From positions 107,578 through 171,577 of the forward strand of contig NZ_NPGA01000022.1 in assembly GCF_002259485.1 (NCBI RefSeq): a stretch of DNA of 64,000 nt, read 5' to 3'. Position numbers and translations under genes: made by a program. This stretch comes from Rhodococcus sp. 14-1411-2a (GTDB taxonomy: Bacteria; Actinomycetota; Actinomycetes; Mycobacteriales; Mycobacteriaceae). The notes under the pieces were generated by a model. It was not told the DNA's origin. It ran no database searches and saw only the letters and a list, made by a program, of their open reading frames with translations. How positions within the stretch are numbered: the stretch's first letter is position 1; every line of letters begins with the position of its first letter. This document shows, one piece after another, positions 58,251 through 64,000 of this stretch.

Positions 58251-59087
58251 TCAGGCCGATGGCGTCGCCGGGGTGCGGATTTCGCGGACTCCTACGCACG
58301 CGATCGCGAACGAGGTCAGGCCGCCCAGTGCAAGGATTGTTCCAAGGATGATTTTCACTGCCGTGGGGAATGTGCTGCTGTAGAGCTCAAACGATAGCCA
58401 TCCTGCAAGCACGGCGAGACTCAGGAAGAGCACAATCGTTGCGGCACCCAGGACCATGCTCGCGATGGGTCCTGGTGGTTCAGCGTTCCGCATTTTGACC
58501 TCATCGCGCCAGCTCTCCACTGGCTTCTTCGGTCCGGTGATTCGCTGCGGACGGTTGCCATTCCAGCCGCCTGGCCGTTCGTCTTTCGCTTTCGGGGTGA
58601 TGAGTGCGCTTGCTGGGGACGTCCAGAGGCGGGGCTCTCCAGTGCTGTTTTGCGCCCGTGTGGATTTGGGGCGGAAGGGTGGCGTTGTGGGTTTGGATTG
58701 TTCGGCGGGTTCGGTCTGGGGCGGCTTGGATACGAGGTTCGCGGCGACTGAGTTTTGGGGTTCGGCTGTGCCGTGGGGGTCGTAGTCGAAGAGTGCGATT
58801 TTGAATTGGTCTGCGTATTCGACGGCTGATTTGCTGTATCCGGAGGCGGAGTAGAACAGCATGGTTTTGTGGTGTTGGCCTGCGGATGCTCCGTATAGGC
58901 GTTGCAGGTCTGGGCGGCCGGCGGCACCGCCCTTCCACTTGACCTGGGCGAGGGCGGTGCGGGAGGTGACGTCGATTCCGGCGTCGGGGCCGATGGGTGT
59001 GACCGTGGCGTCGGTGAATCCGAGCGACTTCATTGACCGGGCGGCAGCGTGTTCGGCGTCGCGCGCATTCTTGATGAAGCCTGCCAC
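58251..59087 (-). CDS. Mrr-like restriction endonuclease domain fused to a membrane anchor
   Basis: 278 residues. The N-terminal 105 residues form an Mrr/RecB-type PD-(D/E)xK domain: AARSMKSLGFTDATVTPIGP, then DAGIDVTSRTALAQVKWKGG with the catalytic D and the QVKW lysine (QxK), and RPDLQRLYGAS. A Pro/Ser-rich linker of about 100 residues follows, then two membrane segments (MVLGAATIVLFLSLAVLAGW and IILGTILALGGLTSFAIACV). A nuclease tethered at the membrane could cut incoming DNA. No methylase partner is seen. It is divergent from a zinc-ribbon gene. Confidence 0.82.
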   Translation of the reverse strand: MAGFIKNARDAEHAAARSMKSLGFTDATVTPIGPDAGIDVTSRTALAQVKWKGGAAGRPDLQRLYGASAGQHHKTMLFYSASGYSKSAVEYADQFKIALFDYDPHGTAEPQNSVAANLVSKPPQTEPAEQSKPTTPPFRPKSTRAQNSTGEPRLWTSPASALITPKAKDERPGGWNGNRPQRITGPKKPVESWRDEVKMRNAEPPGPIASMVLGAATIVLFLSLAVLAGWLSFELYSSTFPTAVKIILGTILALGGLTSFAIACVGVREIRTPATPSA

Positions 59088-59241
59088 CGGTCTACGCTCC
59101 TTTTCGGCCGTTCAAGGACCCGCAAGGCGCGCCCCGTTGCGCGGCAGCTTACTGGCGCTGGTCACCGTATCGGACTGTGCGGCGGTGGCGGCTTGCGATG
59201 GGTTCGGTTGGTGTCGGTGGCCTGTGGCAGGGTCGCGGTTC

Positions 59242-59439
59242 ATGGAAAAAGACTCCACTGTCGCGGCGCTGACGAATCGGTCGCATTTCGATGACTGTCC
59301 TCGGTGCAGTAACCCGATTCCGTTGCCGCTGGACAACTTCTGTTCTCAGTGTAGGTATCCGTTGCGGGTCGATTCGGAGGAGCGGGCGGCGAGGCTTCAT
59401 GCTGCGAACCTTCGGCGGCTCCGTCGGCGTCGTGGTTAG
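59242..59439 (+). CDS. Small zinc-ribbon-like protein
   Basis: 65 residues from ATG 59242. CPRC (in HFDDCPRCSNPIPLP) and CSQC (in DNFCSQCRYPLRV) form a four-cysteine zinc ribbon, followed by the basic helical tail ARLHAANLRRLRRRRG. Convergent with the 59445 gene. Probably nucleic-acid-binding; function unknown. Confidence 0.55.
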   Translation: MEKDSTVAALTNRSHFDDCPRCSNPIPLPLDNFCSQCRYPLRVDSEERAARLHAANLRRLRRRRG

Positions 59440-59444
59440 AGCGG

Positions 59445-59693
59445 TCAGGTGGTGGCGGGTACGAGGGTGTCGGGTTTGACGAGGTAGGGGTAGACGCCGG
59501 GGCCTGGTGTTTCGTTTTCGACGAGGATGAGGCCCTCGGGTTGGATTTCGCGTACGACGACGATGCCGGGTGCGCCGGGTGCGAGGTGGTAGCGGTCGCC
59601 GACGTTCACGGTGTCTCCTGTGCTGCGGGTGTGTGTTGATTGTCGGTGATCGGCCATCTGTCGGGTGGCCACTGCGGTGGTGGTGTCGGTCAT
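59445..59693 (-). CDS. Small hypothetical protein downstream of ImuA-like gene
   Basis: 82 residues from ATG 59693 (ATGA overlap with the preceding gene). NVGDRYHLAPGAPGIVVVRE then IQPEGLILVENETPGPGVYP looks like a small beta barrel. Unknown family. It is the third gene of a coupled trio that begins with the ImuA-like protein. Confidence 0.6.
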   Translation of the reverse strand: MTDTTTAVATRQMADHRQSTHTRSTGDTVNVGDRYHLAPGAPGIVVVREIQPEGLILVENETPGPGVYPYLVKPDTLVPATT

Positions 59694-60034
59694 GTGATGG
59701 GTGTGATGGCGGCGGCGGGGCACCATTGCCGGTCGAGGTCGAGTCGGCCTTTCTTGTTGCCGGTGGGGATCGAGAACGACACGCGCGCAAGCCAATCGCC
59801 GGTCCCGGTCCGTGCCCATGCGTACAGGGTTCCCTCGACGATGCTGTCCATGGCCAGGCCCTCGGCCCGGACTTTCAGGGGTGTGGTGTCGCGGAATCCT
59901 CCGCCTCCGGATCGTCCGATGGCGAGCGCGATATTGACGTTCACCGATTTGGGTGGTTCGACGATGCGGCGGGTGGGTGGCTCGAAGGTGGTGGGCCAGG
60001 CATCGAAGATGCCGGCCTCGTTGTCGGTGGTCAT
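59690..60034 (-). CDS. Hypothetical protein coupled to ImuA-like gene
   Basis: 114 residues. FDAWPTTFEPPTRRIVEPPK, VNVNIALAIGRSGGGGFRDT and LYAWARTGTGDWLARVSFSI, then NKKGRLDLDRQWCPAAA. Beta-rich, possibly OB-like. Overlaps both neighbours by four bases. Unknown family; works presumably with the ImuA-like protein. Confidence 0.6.
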   Translation of the reverse strand: MTTDNEAGIFDAWPTTFEPPTRRIVEPPKSVNVNIALAIGRSGGGGFRDTTPLKVRAEGLAMDSIVEGTLYAWARTGTGDWLARVSFSIPTGNKKGRLDLDRQWCPAAAITPIT

Positions 60035-60885
60035 TGCGCGACGGCGACGGGCCGGTGGACGGTGAGGTCGTCGGCGGGTTCGGGTGTCCAGCGCAGGCCT
60101 GTCTCGCCGAAGGTGGGGGCGGTGAGGGTGTAGCGGCCGGTGCGGTGCGGTGTTCCGCGGCCGTGGACGGTGGTTTCGAGGGTGATCGATTTGATGCGCC
60201 CTCGGCCCTGTTCGATTCCGCCGTAACCGCAGACGGTGGAGGCGATCGTGAGATCGGTACCGGGCATGTGTCCATCCGTCAGCAGCAGCACACTGGCGTG
60301 GCGACGGTTGCGTGCGAGCAAAGCCCTTGCGCGCGTTGGGGGTACGTCTCGGCCGTGCACGGTGGTGACGACCAGATCCAGCCCGTCGAGACAGATCGAG
60401 GCGGCGTCGAGCGGGTCCCCTGCCCCTGGATCGACGAGGTGGACTTTCGCGAGGTCGCCGCCGTGTTCGTGGACGGCGAGCAGGCTCAGGCGGGGTTGGC
60501 CGATGAGGGCGACGTGGTGGCCGGCGGCGGATGCTTCGGCGACGAGCGCGATGAGCATGGACCCGGCGCCGGTGACGGTGACGGCGGTTCCGCGGGCCAG
60601 GGCTCGGCGTGGGAGCAGCGCGGCGAGCGGTGGCGGTACGGGCATGGTGCGGAGGGTTTTGCCGCGTACAGCCGCGTTGAGCGGGTCCGAGTCGTCGGGC
60701 TCGCCCGCGAGGTCCGTACTGCCCGTGGCGGGTGCCGCTGGTTCGGGTGCGGTGATGGTGGGGAGGTCTGTGGGTGCGTGGTCGCGGCGGCCGCCGGGGA
60801 CGGTGGCCATACGGCGGCGCAGGACATCGAGTTGGGTGGCTTTGTCGAGTCCGGTGAGGTCGGGGATGGCGTCGGCGGTGGCCAT
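60031..60885 (-). CDS. ImuA-like RecA-fold protein
   Basis: 284 residues. KATQLDVLRRRMATVPGGRR, then PPPLAALLPRRALARGTAVT, TGAGSMLIALVAEASAAGHH and VHLVDPGAGDPLDAASICLD. The order and spacing resemble the actinobacterial ImuA' proteins that accompany ImuB and DnaE2 in mutagenic repair: a RecA-like core with a relaxed P-loop (GAGSMLIA, no GKT). No ImuB or DnaE2 gene is present, and its operon partners are two unrecognised small proteins. It may hijack the host's translesion complex or bind DNA ends. Start ATG 60885. Confidence 0.65.
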   Translation of the reverse strand: MATADAIPDLTGLDKATQLDVLRRRMATVPGGRRDHAPTDLPTITAPEPAAPATGSTDLAGEPDDSDPLNAAVRGKTLRTMPVPPPLAALLPRRALARGTAVTVTGAGSMLIALVAEASAAGHHVALIGQPRLSLLAVHEHGGDLAKVHLVDPGAGDPLDAASICLDGLDLVVTTVHGRDVPPTRARALLARNRRHASVLLLTDGHMPGTDLTIASTVCGYGGIEQGRGRIKSITLETTVHGRGTPHRTGRYTLTAPTFGETGLRWTPEPADDLTVHRPVAVAQ

Positions 60886-60962
60886 GGGGATCGACCTTTC
60901 GCCGTGCCGGTAGGAACTACCGCCAGCGTATCGAACGTGTGTTCGACTGTCGAATGTGCTGG

Positions 60963-61136
60963 TCAGCTCTTTCGGCGGGGAACGGAGACTCCGTCGAGGT
61001 CATCCTTGGTGAAGGTCCAGGCGAGGTGCCGGTACCTGTGGAGGACGTGTTTGACCTGGTCGAGGGCGTGCGAGACGGCCGGGTGGTCGGGGTCGTGGCC
61101 TTCCGATCGGATGGCTGCGCGCTCGTCGTCGTCCAT
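60963..61136 (-). CDS. 57-residue hypothetical protein
   Basis: ATG 61136. MDDDERAAIRSEGHDPDHPA, then SHALDQVKHVLHRYRHLAWT and TFTKDDLDGVSVPRRKS. Charged, helical, with a His-rich middle. Located 77 bases upstream of the ImuA-like gene on the same strand. Codon use is gene-like; function unknown. Confidence 0.5.
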   Translation of the reverse strand: MDDDERAAIRSEGHDPDHPAVSHALDQVKHVLHRYRHLAWTFTKDDLDGVSVPRRKS

Positions 61137-61437
61137 GTCTTATTGGACGCACGGGGCAGCTCGGCGGTTCCGGCAACAGTCATTTACTCGAATGACTGGA
61201 CGAGAAGGTTCGGAGGCGCGGCGGTGGCCGCGTCGACGGGTCGTTTCGAACGAGCCAGGGCCACGCATCTGTGATGCGTGGCCCTGTTCGATGTTGGGTG
61301 ACGGTGTTCGCCAGTGCGCCTCTCGGCAGGTGGCCGCTCGTAGCGGCTGATGGTTGGTACCCGGGGCATTGGGATCGAACGCCGTCGAGTCCTACAACGA
61401 CAGTGCTGTCTATGGTATTCCAGCCTGTGCGGGAGAC

Positions 61438-61477
61438 AAAAAAGGGGGGCCCGGCCCCGTGGTGGGACCGGGACCCC
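61438..61477 (-). terminator. Intrinsic terminator of the 61492 gene
   Basis: On the minus strand GGGGTCCCGG and CCGGGCCCC pair with one bulge around a 12-base loop, followed directly by a run of six T (AAAAAA at 61438-61443 on the plus strand). A textbook intrinsic terminator just after the gene's stop. Confidence 0.8.
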
Positions 61478-61491
61478 GGAGGGCCTGGTGC

Positions 61492-61749
61492 TCAGTGGAT
61501 GCACCAGAAGGACCCGACCGGGATGGCTGCTCCCGGCTGCCCGGCGCACCACCGGCAGGTGGTGTCGTGCTCGATCCGTCCGAGCACTCCTTCGGCCTCC
61601 TCGATGAGGAGGGGCAGCTCTGCTGCGCTGGCGAGCGCGAGCGCTTCGGTGGCCCACCGGGCCGCGCGCGGATATTCGGCGGGGAGCTGAGCGGCATTGC
61701 CGATGAGCTCGGTGATGATCTGGTGATCGTTGAGCAGGTTCTTGTTCAT
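61492..61749 (-). CDS. Small hypothetical protein with CxxC and C-terminal Cys
   Basis: 85 residues from ATG 61749, with GGAAGG upstream. LLNDHQIITELIGNAAQLPA, ARWATEALALASAAELPLLI and TTCRWCAGQPGAAIPVG, ending FWCIH. Helical with a possible zinc site CRWC--CIH. Function unknown. Monocistronic: own ribosome site and own terminator. Confidence 0.6.
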   Translation of the reverse strand: MNKNLLNDHQIITELIGNAAQLPAEYPRAARWATEALALASAAELPLLIEEAEGVLGRIEHDTTCRWCAGQPGAAIPVGSFWCIH

Positions 61750-62316
61750 GGCAGGGACACCTTCCAAAGGTTCGGATGAGACGTCCCCGATCGACATGAC
61801 GAGGGTGGCCTGTCAACCCCGAAGAGGGAGCTTGCGACCGTGGGTTGACTGGTCGGGGTCCCCGGCATGTCAGACTCGGGCGACTCGTACGACCAAATTG
61901 GTGACCCATATGGGGCGGCCCCGGAGGGGACGTGCGACCGCTTGCGGTCGGCTTTCATGGTTCGCCGATCCCCTACGCGGGCATCCGTCGTCGATGCCCC
62001 CGAATCCGTTGTCTCCGATGCTCGCCACTCCTGGGCCGCTCCCGTCCGGACCGGCCTGGGTGTGGGAATGGAAGTGGGATGTAACTGCGCGGGTTCGCAG
62101 AAACCTGCGGACTATAGCGTCGTAACCCGCGTGTGCGTAGAGCATTAACCCCTGCGGGACAACCGCATTCGCAGGCCGGGCAACCATCGGACGATCTCTT
62201 GCGCTACGCCGCCGCATCGACGACGGACAATGGGTCGTCGACCTTCGGGCGCGGACCGTCTCGACACCACGAAAGTCTGACAAAATGCATCGAAGACCGA
62301 AGCGCAGAGACGAATG
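61750..62316. other. 570-base stretch without a gene
   Basis: Between the 61492 gene and the copper cluster. No open frame with gene-like codon use was found and no clear repeats. It marks the boundary of the copper-resistance segment. Confidence 0.45.
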
Positions 62317-62331
62317 TACCCCCAGGGGGTA
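62317..62331 (+). promoter_or_regulatory. Copper-responsive operator (RicR/CsoR type box)
   Basis: TACCCCCAGGGGGTA, a perfect palindrome around a central A that matches the TACCC-N5-GGGTA box of the mycobacterial RicR copper repressor. It lies 21 bases upstream of the DUF6153 start, where a repressor would block the promoter. No csoR/ricR gene is in the window, so a host or off-window repressor would act. Confidence 0.72.
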
Positions 62332-62352
62332 TCTCTTGGTATCGTCGAGGGC

Positions 62353-62787
62353 ATGCACTCAGTGAGCCGGCGCGGTCGACGGGGCCCAGCTCCGATGGTC
62401 GGTTTGCTGATTGCACTGACGGTGTTCGGTGTCCTGTTGATGCATTCGGTGACACCGATGTCGATGCCTGTGACCGGCTCGATGTCCATGTCCATGTCGA
62501 TGAGCGGCGGCCATGCCTCGATGGCAGCGCCGTCCCGCATGGCCAACTCGGTGTCGGTTCCGGTGATGACCGGGGAGCACGACTGCCCGTCGGCACACCA
62601 GATGATGCACCCCTGTGTGGGCACGACAGCGTCGTGGCCCGCGCTGACGGTCCCGGCGACGAGCGCAGCCATCGACCCGGTACCGATGCTGGTCAACCGG
62701 ATCGTTGGGCGCACCGACTCCGCGTGGGGGCGTGCGCCGCCGTGGACGTTGTGGGAGTTGGACAGATCGGTGACCTTGCGAGTGTGA
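62353..62787 (+). CDS. DUF6153-like membrane protein of copper cluster
   Basis: 144 residues from ATG 62353. One membrane segment (MVGLLIALTVFGVLLMHSV) is followed by a Met-rich stretch (MSMPVTGSMSMSMSMSGGHA) and GEHDCPSAHQMMHPCVGT with Cys, His and Met that could bind Cu(I). The same layout is found in DUF6153 proteins, which accompany DUF305 and copper ATPases in actinobacteria. Likely envelope copper binding. The ATG is 22 bases after the copper box. Confidence 0.75.
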   Translation: MHSVSRRGRRGPAPMVGLLIALTVFGVLLMHSVTPMSMPVTGSMSMSMSMSGGHASMAAPSRMANSVSVPVMTGEHDCPSAHQMMHPCVGTTASWPALTVPATSAAIDPVPMLVNRIVGRTDSAWGRAPPWTLWELDRSVTLRV

Positions 62788-62872
62788 CAGGAAGCCCGAC
62801 AGACGCGTGTCTGTCGGCGGATCGAACGACATCGAATCCTCTGTACTACTCACTCTTGCAAGGAGTTTCCTC

Positions 62873-63526
62873 ATGCGTACCAAAGTCATTGCCTCGATCG
62901 CTGCTGCTGCCGCGAGCGCGTTCCTCGTCGTCGGCTGTAGCGACAACGGGGCGGATTCGTCGATGGATGGCCATGCGATGGGATCGATGTCCTCGGCACC
63001 GATGTCCTCGGCCCAAGCAAGCGCGTCCGCAGAGTTCAACGATGCCGACGTGATGTTCGCGCAGATGATGTACCCGCATCACGCGCAAGCAGTGGAGATG
63101 GCCGACTTGGCGGACGGCCGCACCGACAACCCGGAGGTGCTGTCGCTGGCATCGGCGATCGCCGCCGCGCAACAGCCCGAGATGGACCAGATGACGGCAT
63201 GGCTGACCGAGTGGGGCCAGCCCATGCCCGACATGGACAGGGGTGACATGGGTGACATGGGTGACATGGGTGACATGGGCGGGATGGACCACAGCTCCGG
63301 CAGCGGCATGATGACCGCTCAGGACATGGACGCGTTGATGGCAGCGTCGGGACCGGAATTCGACCGCCAGTGGTTGACGATGATGATCGCCCACCACACC
63401 GGCGCCATCGAGATGGCCAACACCGAAATCGCAGACGGTTCCAATCCTGACGCCCTGGAGATGGCCCGCACCATCGTCGCCACCCAGCAGCAGGAAATCG
63501 ACACCATGCAGCGGCTGCTCGGCTGA
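62873..63526 (+). CDS. DUF305 copper-related lipoprotein
   Basis: 217 residues from ATG 62873 with AAGGAG ideally placed. A lipoprotein signal ends ASAFLVVGCSDN. Two DUF305-like halves follow: MFAQMMYPHHAQAVEMADLA and WLTMMIAHHTGAIEMANTEI, each with the M-x-HH-x-AI/V-M pattern of paired helices with metal-binding His and Met. Between them is a tandem DMG repeat (MDRGDMGDMGDMGDMGGMDH). DUF305 proteins are linked to copper handling. It is the second gene of the copper-box operon. Confidence 0.88.
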   Translation: MRTKVIASIAAAAASAFLVVGCSDNGADSSMDGHAMGSMSSAPMSSAQASASAEFNDADVMFAQMMYPHHAQAVEMADLADGRTDNPEVLSLASAIAAAQQPEMDQMTAWLTEWGQPMPDMDRGDMGDMGDMGDMGGMDHSSGSGMMTAQDMDALMAASGPEFDRQWLTMMIAHHTGAIEMANTEIADGSNPDALEMARTIVATQQQEIDTMQRLLG

Positions 63527-63546
63527 CCCGGCCCGCTATAGACAAC

Positions 63547-63585
63547 GATGGCCGCATCCTCTCCGGCGGAGAAGGTGCGGCCATC
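63547..63585. terminator. Hairpin between convergent copper genes
   Basis: The arms GATGGCCGCATCCTCTCC and GGAGAAGGTGCGGCCATC pair at 16 of 18 positions around a short loop. It lies 20 bases after the DUF305 stop and before the end of the convergent P-type ATPase gene, so it probably stops transcription from both sides. Confidence 0.7.
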
Positions 63586-63632
63586 AACGTTCCACAATTG
63601 TCAGAGCTGCGTTCCCGGTACGAGATCAGCTC

Positions 63633-64000
63633 TCACAGTGACGGTGTGCGCTGCGACGGAGGGTTGGAACTCCCCTCGTTCACCGCTCCGGTGATGGTGT
63701 CGGGTGTGAGGTCGAGTCGACGCAGTAATTGTGCGTTCGCAGCGACGATGATCGTCGACAGCGACATCAGGATCGCGCCGATCGACATCGGCAGCACGAA
63801 CCCGACCGGCGCGAGCACTCCTGCCGCGAGCGGAACCGAGATGAGGTTGTATCCCGCTGCCCACCAGAGGTTTTGCTTCATCTTTCGGTACGAGGCGCGC
63901 GAGAGTTCGATCACCGACAACACCGACCTCGGGTCGTCGCTGGCGAGGATCACTCCGGCCGACGCGATAGCAACGTCGGTACCCGCGGCCATAGCGGAGG
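63633..64000 (-). CDS. Copper-translocating P-type ATPase, C-terminal end (5' part outside window)
   Basis: The last 122 codons of a minus-strand gene that continues beyond base 64000. MAAGTDVAIASAGVILASDD is the end of the P domain (the usual GTDVAIE--D hinge). RKMKQNLWWAAGYNLISVPL and PMSIGAILMSLSTIIVAANA are the last two membrane segments, with YN and MS-S residues that form the copper-binding site in CopA/CopB-type pumps. The visible part cannot tell export direction or metal with certainty. It is convergent with the DUF305 gene. Confidence 0.85.
   Translation of the reverse strand, partial: SAMAAGTDVAIASAGVILASDDPRSVLSVIELSRASYRKMKQNLWWAAGYNLISVPLAAGVLAPVGFVLPMSIGAILMSLSTIIVAANAQLLRRLDLTPDTITGAVNEGSSNPPSQRTPSL

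Noticed and set aside
57965..58383. Plus-strand membrane-protein-like frame
   Set aside because: It overlaps the end of the well supported Mrr-like gene, starts without a ribosome site and its first half is not protein-like. Kept only as a note.
61900..62350. Frames overlapping the start of the copper cluster on the minus strand
   Set aside because: They run through the copper box and the DUF6153 gene and have no start signal or recognisable motif.
1..64000. rRNA operon, prophage structural genes or integrase of tyrosine type
   Set aside because: None was seen. The tRNA-like gene at 13.2 kb has a damaged 3' end like some attachment sites, but no tyrosine integrase or matching att copy is in the window.

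Overview
The window looks like part of a conjugative or mobilisable plasmid (or a plasmid-like integrated element) from a high-GC, mycolic-acid-bearing actinobacterium, most likely Rhodococcus or a close relative. The signs are dense GTGA/ATGA gene overlaps, GTG starts, a DUF2637 protein, an SCO6880-family protein, DUF4913, a cutinase-family secreted protein, a small ribbon-helix-helix ParB-type protein and a TACCC-N5-GGGTA copper box. The species assignment is inference from protein flavour; no rRNA is present.

Layout. 1-7.1 kb is a defence-type accessory region. It holds the 3' end of a type ISP restriction-modification gene, a frameshifted GIY-YIG/DUF4357 gene, a serine recombinase, and then two single-gene units (a DUF5677-like protein and an OLD-family ATPase/TOPRIM nuclease) bounded by three copies of a roughly 60-bp direct repeat. 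7.1-13 kb carries envelope proteins, a secreted HNH nuclease lipoprotein and a TRAFAC-type GTPase with a small partner. 13.2-19.1 kb is the maintenance module: a CAU-anticodon class II tRNA-like gene, a DUF2637 membrane protein, parA and a parB-like gene with an AT-rich palindrome-rich putative centromere, an SDR oxidoreductase, a Rep-like HTH protein and a possible antisense RNA. 19.2-22.7 kb has a cytochrome P450 divergent from a PAS/GAF-like sensor, and a double-HTH regulator.

23.1-41.7 kb is a single long plus-strand transfer operon for an actinobacterial type IV secretion system. It contains a secreted Gly-rich protein, a cutinase-like protein, two CpaE/Ssd-like P-loop proteins, two small pilin-like membrane proteins, accessory lipoproteins, a VirB6/TrbL-like channel protein, an SCO6880 protein, a VirB4-type ATPase, a three-domain cell-wall hydrolase, a VirD4/TraG-type coupling protein and DUF4913. 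It is preceded by a structured leader with a Trp-rich 17-residue peptide. 43.4-46.2 kb is a SEFIR-STAND NTPase resembling NLR-like antiphage proteins. 46.3-48.5 kb has relaxase, MobC and an oriT candidate.

48.7-53.3 kb holds a pentapeptide-repeat protein, a HigBA-like toxin-antitoxin pair and five unrecognised plasmid proteins. 53.4-61.7 kb is a mostly minus-strand block of small plasmid genes: a DnaB N-terminal-domain protein, an NrdH redoxin, DUF4192, an Mrr-like nuclease with membrane anchor, and an ImuA-like protein with two coupled small proteins. 62.3-64 kb is a copper-resistance cluster with a DUF6153 protein, a DUF305 lipoprotein and the 3' end of a copper P-type ATPase.

Together: relaxase, MobC and oriT would start transfer, the VirD4-type protein would couple the nicked DNA to the T4SS, and parAB, the Rep-like protein and the toxin-antitoxin pair would maintain the plasmid. 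The ISP, OLD, SEFIR-STAND, GTPase and Mrr-like genes are a dispersed defence load. All functions are assigned by reading sequence motifs; no database search was run.
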